Positions 17,634 through 25,965 of a DNA stretch of 64,000 bases are shown piece after piece; within the stretch, counting starts at the first letter, position 1; every line of letters starts with the position of its first letter. The stretch spans positions 1 through 64,000 of the forward strand of contig JAEZCJ010000069.1 of NCBI GenBank assembly GCA_023433615.1. Direction: 5' to 3'. Below the pieces are notes generated by a model that saw only the letters and a list, made by a program, of their open reading frames with translations, searched no databases and was not told where the DNA came from. Source of the stretch: Bacillota bacterium (GTDB lineage Bacteria > Bacillota > Bacilli > Paenibacillales > Paenibacillaceae). The position numbers and the translations under genes are program-made.

Positions 17634-19204
17634 TCGAACGATTCAAGACAGGCGCGTTAATCGTGCTGGTCGCGCTCAGCCTCGTGCAGAGCTATATGCT
17701 GGCCTATAGTCTGCCGACCCTGGGAGCCACGGTCAAGACCGAGCAGGAGTATGTGTTAACGGAGACGATGGGGGAGACGACGCGGATTGACCAGGTGATT
17801 TTTCCGGAGGATATCGTGCTTCATCTAGGCGAGGACCGGCACAGCATCGTGTATCCCGGAAGCGGATTCTTCGACCGGATCTACAGCCGGATCAAGGCTT
17901 CGGAATTTTCCGGCTTCCAGCGCGTACCGTCCAGCGTTCGGAACTGGTCCGAGATGCGCCGGAGCGGGACCGGAGTCGAGCTTCGCTTCGGAGAAGGCAT
18001 TCCGGTGCAGCTGCTGCAGCGCGTAATGCGCATCGACGGCGATCTGCTGTTCCTCAGCGATTCGATCAATCGCGTCCTGATCGTCAAGCAGGAGGATCGG
18101 ATCGATCTGGATATCTACTTCTTCAGCTCGGACGGTATGACGGTATACGAGCCGCTGCGCGCGAATCTATCGCTAACCGACCTGGAGGATTTTATCGGGC
18201 TCGGCGTGTATCTGACCCCTTATTACTTGTGGCGGGACGGCATCTACCTGCCCTCGACTCCGATCGAGGCGGTGGAATATCGGTTCAGCTATTCGGCATA
18301 TTCGCCGGAGCAGATGCAGCGCAATCTGTTCTTCGATTCGGAGAAGACGAGGTATCTGGAAGGGCGTAACGGTTCGCAGATCTATACCGACGGCAAGCGC
18401 GGCCTGCAGTTGGAATCCGGCGAGACTTGGATGGTCTACACGGATCCGGTGGCGCCGCCTGACAATCCGAACCACCTGACAAATAATGCGTTGGCTGCGC
18501 TGCAATTCGTGAACCAGCATGGCGGGTGGGACGGCATGCACCGCTTCATCGCGCCTGACCGCGAGTCGGATGCGAGAACGATCCGATTCCAGCAGTATTT
18601 CGGCCACTATCCGCTGCTTGGCGCTTCGTTCCGTTACGGCCACATTAAGCTGGTGCTCCAGCAAGGCGTCGTCAGCGAATATGAACGTTCGCTGCTGACG
18701 CGCGGACCGCGGACGGAGGAGAGCATGCTGCGCTGGCTGCCCGGCGAGGATCAATTGCGTATGGCTTTGGAGAATTACGCACGGCTGCGCGAGATCGAGG
18801 CCGTGTTCCCGGCGCAGTTCGTCTCGCTCACCGCAGAAGGCGAGCTTTACATGGAGCCGGTATGGGCCGCAAGGCTCGAGAACGGCACGCTGCAGTCGGT
18901 CATGCGGGCATTGCCTGTAGGCACTGTGGTGAATTTGCCGGATGAGCAGGATAATGAAGCATCGGACGCTGCGGATACGCCGGATGACGGCGAGCAAGAG
19001 ACGGGCGCGATAACGGAGCCGCTCTTGCCGAGGGCGACGACGTTAGGAAATGGTGAAGCGCTCGAGGTCGGGGAATCCGACCCGGACCCAGGTTCCGACA
19101 ATGTTCCTGAACCGGAGGGTGATCCCGATCCCGATCCTGATTCTGAACCTGATCTTAATAATGAGACGAATGCGGTAGAGGAACCGAATGATAATGAGCC
19201 GTAA
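17630..19204 (+). CDS. walH: WalK accessory protein WalH (YycH)
   Basis: 524 aa, with one N-terminal anchor (about 7-25) and an extracytoplasmic YycH domain. WalH and WalI bind WalK at the membrane and modulate its activity. The protein is longer than the roughly 450 residues usual in Bacillus. The excess is a C-terminal low-complexity tail (about 435-524) rich in Asp, Glu and Pro with DPDP-type repeats. The start overlaps the walK stop. Confidence 0.93.
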   Translation: MIERFKTGALIVLVALSLVQSYMLAYSLPTLGATVKTEQEYVLTETMGETTRIDQVIFPEDIVLHLGEDRHSIVYPGSGFFDRIYSRIKASEFSGFQRVPSSVRNWSEMRRSGTGVELRFGEGIPVQLLQRVMRIDGDLLFLSDSINRVLIVKQEDRIDLDIYFFSSDGMTVYEPLRANLSLTDLEDFIGLGVYLTPYYLWRDGIYLPSTPIEAVEYRFSYSAYSPEQMQRNLFFDSEKTRYLEGRNGSQIYTDGKRGLQLESGETWMVYTDPVAPPDNPNHLTNNALAALQFVNQHGGWDGMHRFIAPDRESDARTIRFQQYFGHYPLLGASFRYGHIKLVLQQGVVSEYERSLLTRGPRTEESMLRWLPGEDQLRMALENYARLREIEAVFPAQFVSLTAEGELYMEPVWAARLENGTLQSVMRALPVGTVVNLPDEQDNEASDAADTPDDGEQETGAITEPLLPRATTLGNGEALEVGESDPDPGSDNVPEPEGDPDPDPDSEPDLNNETNAVEEPNDNEP

Positions 19205-19222
19205 GGAGAGGAGGTCGGCGGG

Positions 19223-20038
19223 ATGGACTGGGGCCGAGCCAAGAGCGTATTGATCATCTCTTTCTTGCTATTGAACGTGATACTCGGCTATCAGCTCTGG
19301 CTGGACATGCGTGAGCGCTTGAATACGAACGTGGATCTGGCGGACTTGGAGCAGGAGACGCTCCGAATCATGCAGGAGAAGAACATTCGCCTGCCGGCCA
19401 ACATTCCGTCCGAGACTCCGCGGTTGTCCGAGCTTACGTTCCGGTATAAGACGCGAGCGGGGCTTACCGACAAAATCCGTCTGGAAACGCCTGTGAACAG
19501 CAGGATTGCTTTTTACGAGAGCGAATTATTAGAAGGACTAGGATCGACGATTCCGCAGCTGGAGCTGTATCGGTTCGATGTACCGACCCGGCGGGACGAT
19601 GCATTCGTGTTCCATCGGCTCAGCGAAGACGGCCGGCCGATGTTCGACGTGAAGCTGGAGCTGTACTATAGCAATCAGAAGATCGACGCTTATCGGCAGG
19701 ATCTGATCGAGATCGTCGCGCCGGAGCAGGGCGGCGAGAATGGCGAGGAGACGGCGGCAACCGTGCTCGCGGCATCGAAGGCAGTCACGAACTTGATCGA
19801 GAACTATCTGCAGGCAGGGTCGGTGATCAGGGAAGTGCTCCTCGGGTATCATGGGCAAATTTTCAACTCGGACGATATCCAGGCTGCCGAGCCTGCATGG
19901 CGGGTGCTGCTCGAGGACGGGACGGTCTATTATGTCAATGCGATCAGCGGCGCTGTCGTGACAGAGGGCGATGCGACGCAAGCGGCAGAGGCGCAGGAGG
20001 AAGGCTCGGATGCTTCTTCGGAGGACATCGCCGATTAG
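19223..20038 (+). CDS. walI: WalK accessory protein WalI (YycI)
   Basis: 271 aa. It begins MDWGRAKSVLIISFLLLNVILGYQLW, the characteristic YycI N-terminus with its single membrane helix, followed by an extracytoplasmic YycI domain. AAGGAGAGGAGG lies upstream. It works with WalH on WalK. The C-terminus ends in an acidic tail, as in WalH but shorter. Confidence 0.93.
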   Translation: MDWGRAKSVLIISFLLLNVILGYQLWLDMRERLNTNVDLADLEQETLRIMQEKNIRLPANIPSETPRLSELTFRYKTRAGLTDKIRLETPVNSRIAFYESELLEGLGSTIPQLELYRFDVPTRRDDAFVFHRLSEDGRPMFDVKLELYYSNQKIDAYRQDLIEIVAPEQGGENGEETAATVLAASKAVTNLIENYLQAGSVIREVLLGYHGQIFNSDDIQAAEPAWRVLLEDGTVYYVNAISGAVVTEGDATQAAEAQEEGSDASSEDIAD

Positions 20039-20074
20039 AGAGAGAGCGGGAGAGAGAAAGGACTAGAGAAACTT

Positions 20075-20884
20075 ATGGGAATCCGATTTACGGTGCTGGC
20101 CAGCGGTTCGACAGGCAATGCCACCGTGGTCCAGACCGATGAGGCGACCTTGCTGGTGGATGCCGGGCTGAGCGCCAAGAAGCTGGACGAGCTGATGCGG
20201 GAGAGAGGCGTGGCGGGTCAGGATATCGACGGGATTTTTGTCACGCACGAGCATTCGGACCATATCAAGGGGCTGGGCGCATTCGCGCGGAAGTACGAGC
20301 TCCCGGTGTACGCGAACGATGCGACTTGGGGAGCGATGGACAAGCATGTCGGCGCGATCGCGGACAGCAACAGGCGAATCGTGGCCACCGGGCAGTCGAT
20401 CGAATTCGGCGATCTTCGCGTCGAATCGTTCCCGATCTCGCATGATGCCGCTGAGCCGGTGGGATACTGCTTCAATGACGGGGAGTGCAAGCTAAGCCTC
20501 GTAACCGACCTCGGCTACATGAGCGACAAGGTGAAACGGATGGCGATCGATTCGGATGTGCTGGTGCTGGAGTCGAATCATGACATCGAGATGCTCCGGA
20601 TGGGACGGTATCCCTGGAATATCAAGCGGCGAATCCTAAGCGACATCGGACACTTGTCCAACGAAGCGGCAGGCGAAGCGTTGGCCGAGCTGCTGACGGA
20701 CCGAACGAAGCGCGTCTACTTGGCGCATCTGAGCTTGGATCACAATCTTCAGGAGCTGGCGCGGATGACCGTGCAGTCTACTCTTGAGGATCATGGCATA
20801 TTCTATAAGAAGGATGAGAATGTGCTGCGTCACACGTACCATGACCGGTCTACGCCTTGGGATGAAGTAAGGAAGCGGGCGTAG
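20075..20884 (+). CDS. walJ: MBL-fold hydrolase WalJ (YycJ)
   Basis: 269 aa metallo-beta-lactamase fold protein with FTVLASGSTGNATVV, the metal motif THEHSDHIKG, LVTDLGYM and the late SHLSLDHN-like motif (LAHLSLDHN). WalJ closes the wal operon in Bacillota and acts as a 5'-3' exonuclease-like protein tied to DNA replication and repair. The ribosome site (AAAGGA) is weak. The last 35 bases overlap a minus-strand small gene tail to tail. Confidence 0.95.
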   Translation: MGIRFTVLASGSTGNATVVQTDEATLLVDAGLSAKKLDELMRERGVAGQDIDGIFVTHEHSDHIKGLGAFARKYELPVYANDATWGAMDKHVGAIADSNRRIVATGQSIEFGDLRVESFPISHDAAEPVGYCFNDGECKLSLVTDLGYMSDKVKRMAIDSDVLVLESNHDIEMLRMGRYPWNIKRRILSDIGHLSNEAAGEALAELLTDRTKRVYLAHLSLDHNLQELARMTVQSTLEDHGIFYKKDENVLRHTYHDRSTPWDEVRKRA

Positions 20885-21101
20885 TCGGAAGGACAAGCGG
20901 CTCGTCGCTGCGCGCGATCGACTGGACGGCGGCTTCGAATTCCTCCATACTAAGAATGCCCTTCGCGATGAGGACTTCGAGAAGGGAGCTGTACGCGAGG
21001 AGGATGCGGTATTGTTGGTCCTTCAAGTCGGCAACGGCACCGGCAAGATTCACTTGCTCCCATGCGGTATTGCGGGATGAGGGCTTGGCATTGTTATTCA
21101 T
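20850..21101 (-). CDS. Small hypothetical protein (83 aa) between walJ and htrA
   Basis: A predicted helical protein with a central stretch LKDQQYRILLAYSSLLEVLIAKGILSMEEF and no recognised domain. Coding is supported by AAGGAGAGG just upstream of the ATG (complement of about 21110-21119) and by the gap it fills between walJ and htrA. Its end overlaps the walJ end by 35 bp, tail to tail. It is the only minus-strand gene of the core block after the purA region. Function unknown. Confidence 0.7.
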   Translation of the reverse strand: MNNNAKPSSRNTAWEQVNLAGAVADLKDQQYRILLAYSSLLEVLIAKGILSMEEFEAAVQSIARSDEPLVLPTTPASLLHPKA

Positions 21102-21222
21102 GCAGAATCCTCTCCTTCAAGTAATCTATTACTCTTACTATTGTAGTCCGATATGCCGAAAACATTCCTAATAGAAGAAAATAAGTCTTGATGCTCATGG
21201 CGGCATCGAGAGGAGCGATAGC

Positions 21223-22581
21223 ATGGGCTTGTTCGATGACGATTTCTATTCCACCCGCGTATCCCGCAAGGCGCGGTCCGGATCCGGTAAGGATGAATGG
21301 GGCTTCCGGAGACGGAGCGGGACGGGCTGGGGCCCTGTGCCGATTGCTTTTGCCTCCTCGATCGTAAGCGCGCTGGGTGCTGTCCTGCTGTTCGGCATGA
21401 TCTTCGGCTTCGGAGGCGGAGCGGGAGGCAGCAGCGACGGCAAGGGCGCCGGGCTGGCGCCTGTACAGACTGTGGATACGGCAGAGCGCATCATTCAGGC
21501 ATCCGCCAAGGTGAGGCCGGCCGTGGTCAGCATCATTAATGAACAGATGCTGCCGGCAGGCGGCTTCTGGGACGTGCCCGATGCGGGCGACGACTCGGAG
21601 GAAGGGCTCGAGCCGGAAGAGGAGAATACGCTGCAGCAAGCGAGCGTGGGCTCCGGGGTTATATTCGATAAGGTAGACGGCAAAGCTAGAATCATAACGA
21701 ACTATCATGTCGTGGAAGGCGCGGATGCGCTGAAGGCGCTGCTCGTCAGCGGCGAGGTCCGAGAAGCGAAGGTCATCGGCAAGGATCAGATCACGGATCT
21801 GGCCGTGCTCGAGGTCGACGGGAACGGCATCGACACGATCGTGGAGATCGGCGATTCGAGCAAGCTGCGCGACGGGGAGACGGTCATCGCGATCGGCAAT
21901 CCGCTCGGGCTGGGCGATTCGCTCACGATGGGTATCATCAGCAAGAGCCACCGGGTCATACCGGTGTCGCTCAATCAAGACGGTATCTATGACTGGGAGC
22001 AAGAGGTCATCCAGATCGATGCGTCGATCAACCAGGGGAACAGCGGCGGCGCCCTGGTGAATCTGAACGGCCAGGTCATCGGCATCAACAGCATGAAGGT
22101 GGCCGACTACGGCGTTGAGGGCTTGGGCTTCGCGATTCCGATGCATAACGCGGTGCCGGTCATCGATGAGCTGGTGAAGCACGGCAAGGTGCTGCGTCCG
22201 TATCTAGGCGTCTATACGCTTGATCTGGACCAATACTTGTTCCAACAGGCGATGCCCGAGCTGGGCGGCGGCGCGGCGGAGGAAGACGAGGCCGAGACTG
22301 ACGGTGAAGGCGAAGGATCGGAGGATGAGCTGAAGCTTCCTGCGGGCGTGAAGCAAGGCGTCATCGTGTTGGAGGCGGTCGGACCGGCGAAGGCGGCGGG
22401 CTTGAATTTCAACGATGTCATCGTGAAGCTGGACCATCAATCCGTGAGCAGCACGATGGAGCTCCGCAAGTATCTGTACAGCAGCAAGAAGATCGGCGAT
22501 CCGATCGAGGTGTCCTATTATCGAGGCGGCAAGCTGGAGAAGCTAAGCTTCAAGCTGGCGGAGAAGGCCGACGAGGAATAA
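21223..22581 (+). CDS. htrA: HtrA-like S1C serine protease with PDZ domain
   Basis: 452 aa. It has a cytoplasmic basic N-terminus, one membrane anchor (about 43-65), a trypsin-like domain with catalytic His162 (NYHVVEG), Asp192 (TDLAV) and Ser274 (QGNSGGALV), and a C-terminal PDZ domain (about 330-440). An acidic insert (EEDEAETDGEGEGSEDE) separates protease and PDZ. It degrades or chaperones misfolded secreted proteins. htrA immediately follows the wal operon in many Bacillota. GAGAGGAG precedes the ATG. Confidence 0.95.
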   Translation: MGLFDDDFYSTRVSRKARSGSGKDEWGFRRRSGTGWGPVPIAFASSIVSALGAVLLFGMIFGFGGGAGGSSDGKGAGLAPVQTVDTAERIIQASAKVRPAVVSIINEQMLPAGGFWDVPDAGDDSEEGLEPEEENTLQQASVGSGVIFDKVDGKARIITNYHVVEGADALKALLVSGEVREAKVIGKDQITDLAVLEVDGNGIDTIVEIGDSSKLRDGETVIAIGNPLGLGDSLTMGIISKSHRVIPVSLNQDGIYDWEQEVIQIDASINQGNSGGALVNLNGQVIGINSMKVADYGVEGLGFAIPMHNAVPVIDELVKHGKVLRPYLGVYTLDLDQYLFQQAMPELGGGAAEEDEAETDGEGEGSEDELKLPAGVKQGVIVLEAVGPAKAAGLNFNDVIVKLDHQSVSSTMELRKYLYSSKKIGDPIEVSYYRGGKLEKLSFKLAEKADEE

Positions 22582-22605
22582 GCGAGAGAAGGTATAGAGC
22601 GACGT

Positions 22606-22773
22606 ATGTATTGTGTATGCAAGCAGCATGTAGAACTGGCAATCGATAAGTTCGTGGATGAGTATGAGGACGCGCCGGACATGGTCGACCTGTCGGCCAC
22701 GGAGTTCGCGGATTGGGACCCGCCGCGCAAGTGCGATCTGTGCGATGAGGCGGCAGAGGTATTGGTGGTGTAA
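22606..22773 (+). CDS. CxxH/CxxC motif mini-protein (55 aa)
   Basis: 55 residues: starts MYCVCKQH, ends EAAEVLVV. It holds CKQH (CxxH) near the N-terminus and CDLC (CxxC) near the C-terminus, the four ligands of a small zinc-binding protein family found between htrA and rlmH in Bacillota (the 'CxxH/CxxC protein, BA_5709' type). It lies 24 bp after htrA and is probably co-transcribed. The ribosome site (GAGAGAAGG) is about 13 nt upstream and not ideal. Its function is unknown. Confidence 0.85.
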   Translation: MYCVCKQHVELAIDKFVDEYEDAPDMVDLSATEFADWDPPRKCDLCDEAAEVLVV

Positions 22774-22809
22774 GCAAGGTGGATAGTGCAAGTGGAAGAG
22801 AAGTGTAGG

Positions 22810-22859
22810 AAGACCCGTAGGTCAGGCTGCTGTTGGAGCGCCTGCGCTGCGGGTCTTTT
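22810..22859 (+). terminator. Terminator between the mini-protein gene and rlmH
   Basis: AAGACCCG (22810-22817) pairs with CGGGTCTT (22850-22857), followed by TT. It ends only 30 bp before the rlmH start codon, so it might also act as an attenuator for rlmH. Confidence 0.7.
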
Positions 22860-22889
22860 GCAATAGCGGGCAGAAGGGATGGATTGGAC

Positions 22890-23369
22890 ATGAATATTCA
22901 GATTGCTGCAGTGGGTCGACTGAAGGAGAAATATCTAGTGGACGGCATAGCCGAGTATGCGAAGCGGCTGCGTCCTTACGTAAAGTTCGACGTGCTGGAA
23001 GTGCCGGACGAGAAGGCGCCGGAGACGATGAGCGCAGCCGAGGAGGCACAGGTGCGCGACCGCGAGGGTGATCGTCTGCTCGGGCTGATCAAGCCGGATG
23101 CGCATGTCGTGGCACTGGCGCTGGACGGCGAGCTCTGGTCGAGCGAGGATCTGGCAGCGCAGCTGGACAAGCTGGGTACGTACGGCAAGAGCCATGTCGT
23201 GTTCGTCATCGGCGGCTCGAACGGGCTGTCGCCGACCGTACTGCGCCGCGCTCAGCAGAAGCTCAGCTTCGGGCGCATGACGCTGCCGCATCAGCTGATG
23301 CGGCTGGTCTTGGTCGAGCAGGTGTACCGGGCGGTGAAGATCAATCGCGGTGAACCTTATCATAAATGA
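22890..23369 (+). CDS. rlmH: 23S rRNA (pseudouridine1915-N3)-methyltransferase RlmH
   Basis: 159 aa, standard for the SPOUT-fold enzyme that methylates pseudouridine 1915 in helix 69 on assembled ribosomes. Markers are [24 protein letters not shown] (SAM-binding knot), [13 protein letters not shown] and the C-terminal GEPYHK. The ATG at 22890 has AGAAGGGA upstream. The 3' end TTATCATAAATGA (23357-23369) is the equivalent of the SCC attachment site in staphylococcal orfX. The base composition changes right after it. Confidence 0.97.
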   Translation: MNIQIAAVGRLKEKYLVDGIAEYAKRLRPYVKFDVLEVPDEKAPETMSAAEEAQVRDREGDRLLGLIKPDAHVVALALDGELWSSEDLAAQLDKLGTYGKSHVVFVIGGSNGLSPTVLRRAQQKLSFGRMTLPHQLMRLVLVEQVYRAVKINRGEPYHK

Positions 23370-23391
23370 CGCAAATTTATTGGTGAAAGAT

Positions 23392-23426
23392 AGGGAAGAA
23401 TCTTTATAAATACAAGATTCTTCCCT
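23392..23426. terminator. Perfect 13-bp inverted repeat after rlmH (bidirectional terminator)
   Basis: AGGGAAGAATCTT (23392-23404) and AAGATTCTTCCCT (23414-23426) are perfect complements around a 9-nt loop. It lies between rlmH (+) and the Rieske gene (-). T-rich sequence is modest on both sides. Confidence 0.65.
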
Positions 23427-23547
23427 AAATTGCTTGTGTCGCCCCCATTGCATCAACCCTGCAGTTAAGCGATCAATGCAGCTGCAAATGCCAAAATGAA
23501 ATGGATTCAGTTACCAATAACGTCATTGTTTTATTCGTGTCAGACGA

Positions 23548-23943
23548 TCAGAGAATTAGGTAAATCCCGTCTTCATCGGTTTCCAACTCTCCGCGCTCTA
23601 GATTTTCACTTCTATCGCTAATGGATTCTAGTTTGCCGCTTCTCAGCTTCACCTCTGGATCCACCAAATGCTCTCCTGTATGTAGATCGAATTCCCAACC
23701 ATGCCAAGGACAGCGCAGGATCTCATTCTCCCTGCCGTAGGAATATTCATAGACAGGTGTAGGCAGCGTTGTTCCGCAGATTGTTCCGACGCATACTCTC
23801 GCTCCAGCGTGTGGACACACATTGCGATAAGCGTGAAATTGTCCATTCACATTAAAGATGCCAAATTCCATCCCGTTAACCTCAACGATTTTGCATTCAC
23901 CTAGTTGAATCTCGTCCAAGTCAGCTACTCGATGCCTGTTCAT
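23548..23943 (-). CDS. Rieske [2Fe-2S] protein
   Basis: 131 aa, a single Rieske ferredoxin-type domain. The cluster ligands are in CPHAGA and CPWHGWEF. The first and second Cys-His pairs are separated by about 32 residues, longer than the classical 15-21. This insert contains two further cysteines (VCVGTIC). Such soluble proteins pass electrons to oxygenases or reductases, but no oxygenase is encoded nearby. The start overlaps the amidohydrolase stop (ATGA), so they are coupled. Last gene of the minus-strand accessory operon. Confidence 0.9.
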   Translation of the reverse strand: MNRHRVADLDEIQLGECKIVEVNGMEFGIFNVNGQFHAYRNVCPHAGARVCVGTICGTTLPTPVYEYSYGRENEILRCPWHGWEFDLHTGEHLVDPEVKLRSGKLESISDRSENLERGELETDEDGIYLIL

Positions 23944-25061
23944 TCCGACCTGCTCCCTTCGCGTTTCGCTTTCCGCTTAAGGCCGTACAATTCAATCGCG
24001 TTCTCAGATTGAATGCGTACTCGCATATCCTTCGGAATTTTGGCTAAAGCCAGCTTTGGATTGTCGAAGTCCCAATGCGGATAATCAGAAGCAAACAGTA
24101 AGGTATTACCCGCATCGATCATTTTGAATATATCGATCAATTGCTTGTGGTCCTCAGGCTCTTCAATCGGCTGCGTCGTTAACCGGATATGTTCAAGAAT
24201 ATATTCAGATGGCAGACGCTTTAACCAAGGAGTTGAATCCCTAAGCGCCTTGTAATTTTTGTCCATCCGCCACATAAGATGCGGCAGCCAGGCAATGCCG
24301 CCTTCAATCGCGACAAATTTCAACTTGGGAAACTTTTCAAATACACCTTCACATACAAGGCTGTTAATATGCGCCATATAATTCGTCGGCAGGATATTAT
24401 GCCACTCCATATAACGGGTTGGATAACCGGACGGCGTAGGCGGATAGCCGACCCCTTTGCCCTCAGAGCCTGGATGGATCGCTACCGGCAGGTTTAATTG
24501 CTCGGCCGCCTCGTAGATTTTATGATAATAACGTTGTCCGAATGGCATTCTAGCGCCACTGCACATCACAACCTGCACAATGTCCGGATGCTCACCTAGC
24601 CTGTGAATTTCTTTTACCGCTGCATCAGGATCAGAGAAATTAATGACAAGCGATCCTTTGTAACGCGGGTCCACTTTCAGCCAATGCTCCAGCATATAGT
24701 CGTTATATGCGGAGGCGACTGCATTACCATAGTCAGGATCTGCATGCAGTGAGCAATTGATCGTAGTATGACCTGTCAGAATCGCGTAGTCAATGTCGAA
24801 TGCATCCAGATGATGCTCAATCATATAAATCGGATCACTGCCTGGCTGTTTCCCTGATGGTGTCACCGCATCCTTGCGGTTCACACCGCCAAGCGGAGAA
24901 TACCAGGGATTGCCGATTAGGTCGCTATTCAACCATTGCTCGTGCCATACTTTAGGCAAATAAGGCAGCAGATCTTCTGGACTTGCAAATGTATTGTGCA
25001 CATCGGTATCGATGAGTTTGGGTTTATCAAGATCATTAATACTTTGTTGCTTCGTCAACAT
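23940..25061 (-). CDS. Amidohydrolase family protein (ACMSD/resorcylate decarboxylase-like)
   Basis: 373 aa, amidohydrolase-2 type TIM barrel. It begins near IDTDVHN (the D-x-H form of the first metal motif), then AIHPGSEG, an EGGIAWLPHLMWRMD segment and FASDYPHWDFD with the conserved late Asp. This subfamily includes non-oxidative decarboxylases of aromatic acids and lactone hydrolases. The exact substrate is unknown. The ATG at 25061 has GAGG 6 nt upstream, and the in-frame GTG at 25067 is less likely. It lies between the transporter and the Rieske gene. Confidence 0.87.
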   Translation of the reverse strand: MLTKQQSINDLDKPKLIDTDVHNTFASPEDLLPYLPKVWHEQWLNSDLIGNPWYSPLGGVNRKDAVTPSGKQPGSDPIYMIEHHLDAFDIDYAILTGHTTINCSLHADPDYGNAVASAYNDYMLEHWLKVDPRYKGSLVINFSDPDAAVKEIHRLGEHPDIVQVVMCSGARMPFGQRYYHKIYEAAEQLNLPVAIHPGSEGKGVGYPPTPSGYPTRYMEWHNILPTNYMAHINSLVCEGVFEKFPKLKFVAIEGGIAWLPHLMWRMDKNYKALRDSTPWLKRLPSEYILEHIRLTTQPIEEPEDHKQLIDIFKMIDAGNTLLFASDYPHWDFDNPKLALAKIPKDMRVRIQSENAIELYGLKRKAKREGSRSE

Positions 25062-25098
25062 AATCACCTCATAGTACCAATGTATAATAATGATTTTA

Positions 25099-25947
25099 TT
25101 ATCCTTTTACCGCCCCTGCAGTAAGTCCCATAACCATGTATTTCTGGAAGAATGCAAACAAGATTAATATAGGTAGAGAGCCTGCAAAAGCAAATGCCAT
25201 CATACCGCCATAGTCATGCGCATATTCACCTAGAAAGCTTTGGGCTATACCTACAGATAGTGTTTTCATGCTTGTTTCTTGCATAATAACTAGAGCCAGA
25301 ATAAAGTCGTCCCAAGAGTGTAAGAAGGTATATATACCAATCGCGACGAGACCAGGCTTTGTAAGAGGAAGCAATATCGTAACCATCGTTCTCATTCTTC
25401 CAGCGCCATCTATTTTTGCTGCTTCATCCAAGGAACGCGGTATCGTGTCAAAGAACGACTTCATCAAAAGCACCGCTAAGGGCAAAGAAAAGGTTGTATG
25501 AGCCAGAATTAATCCACCGTAAGTATTCAACATCCCCCATTGCAAATAAAAGGTATAGAGAGAGATTAGAATAACTACGATAGGGAACATTTGAACAGAT
25601 AGAATCGATGTCATCATAGCGTTCTTCCCAATAAAGCCATACCTCGAGAAGGAATATCCAGCTGGAATAGCAAGCAGTAAAGTTACGAGAGTGGCGCCTA
25701 TTGAAGTAATAAAGCTATTCTTGAAAAACGCCAGGTAATCTGGATTCACAAATATTTTCAAATAATTTTCGAAGGTCACATGAACCGTTATAAATTTAGG
25801 CGGGAAGCTGAAAATGTATGCATTAGGCATAAATGAAGATATAACCATAATGTATATGGGGAAAAGAGAGACCACAATTAATCCAAGGACTGTAGCATAC
25901 TTAAGCAGCTTTAAAATGAATTTATTGCTTTGCAGTCTGAAAGTCAT
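25099..25947 (-). CDS. Carbohydrate-type ABC transporter permease (MalG-like)
   Basis: 282 aa, six transmembrane helices, BPD_transp_1 fold. The EAA loop reads LDEAAKIDGAGRMRTMVTILLPLTKPG, which contacts the ATPase. It pairs with the MalF-like gene upstream to form a CUT1-family importer. GAGG stands before the ATG. No ATP-binding subunit is encoded in the cluster, so it presumably shares a genome-wide MsmX-type ATPase, as is common for CUT1 systems in Bacillota. Confidence 0.92.
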   Translation of the reverse strand: MTFRLQSNKFILKLLKYATVLGLIVVSLFPIYIMVISSFMPNAYIFSFPPKFITVHVTFENYLKIFVNPDYLAFFKNSFITSIGATLVTLLLAIPAGYSFSRYGFIGKNAMMTSILSVQMFPIVVILISLYTFYLQWGMLNTYGGLILAHTTFSLPLAVLLMKSFFDTIPRSLDEAAKIDGAGRMRTMVTILLPLTKPGLVAIGIYTFLHSWDDFILALVIMQETSMKTLSVGIAQSFLGEYAHDYGGMMAFAFAGSLPILILFAFFQKYMVMGLTAGAVKG

Positions 25948-25965
25948 AATCTGAACCTCATTCCC

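Noticed and set aside
25825..25845. Partial match to the rlmH end (CATAAATGA) as a possible second att site
   Set aside because: Only nine bases match and they lie within the coding sequence of the MalG-like permease, which looks intact.
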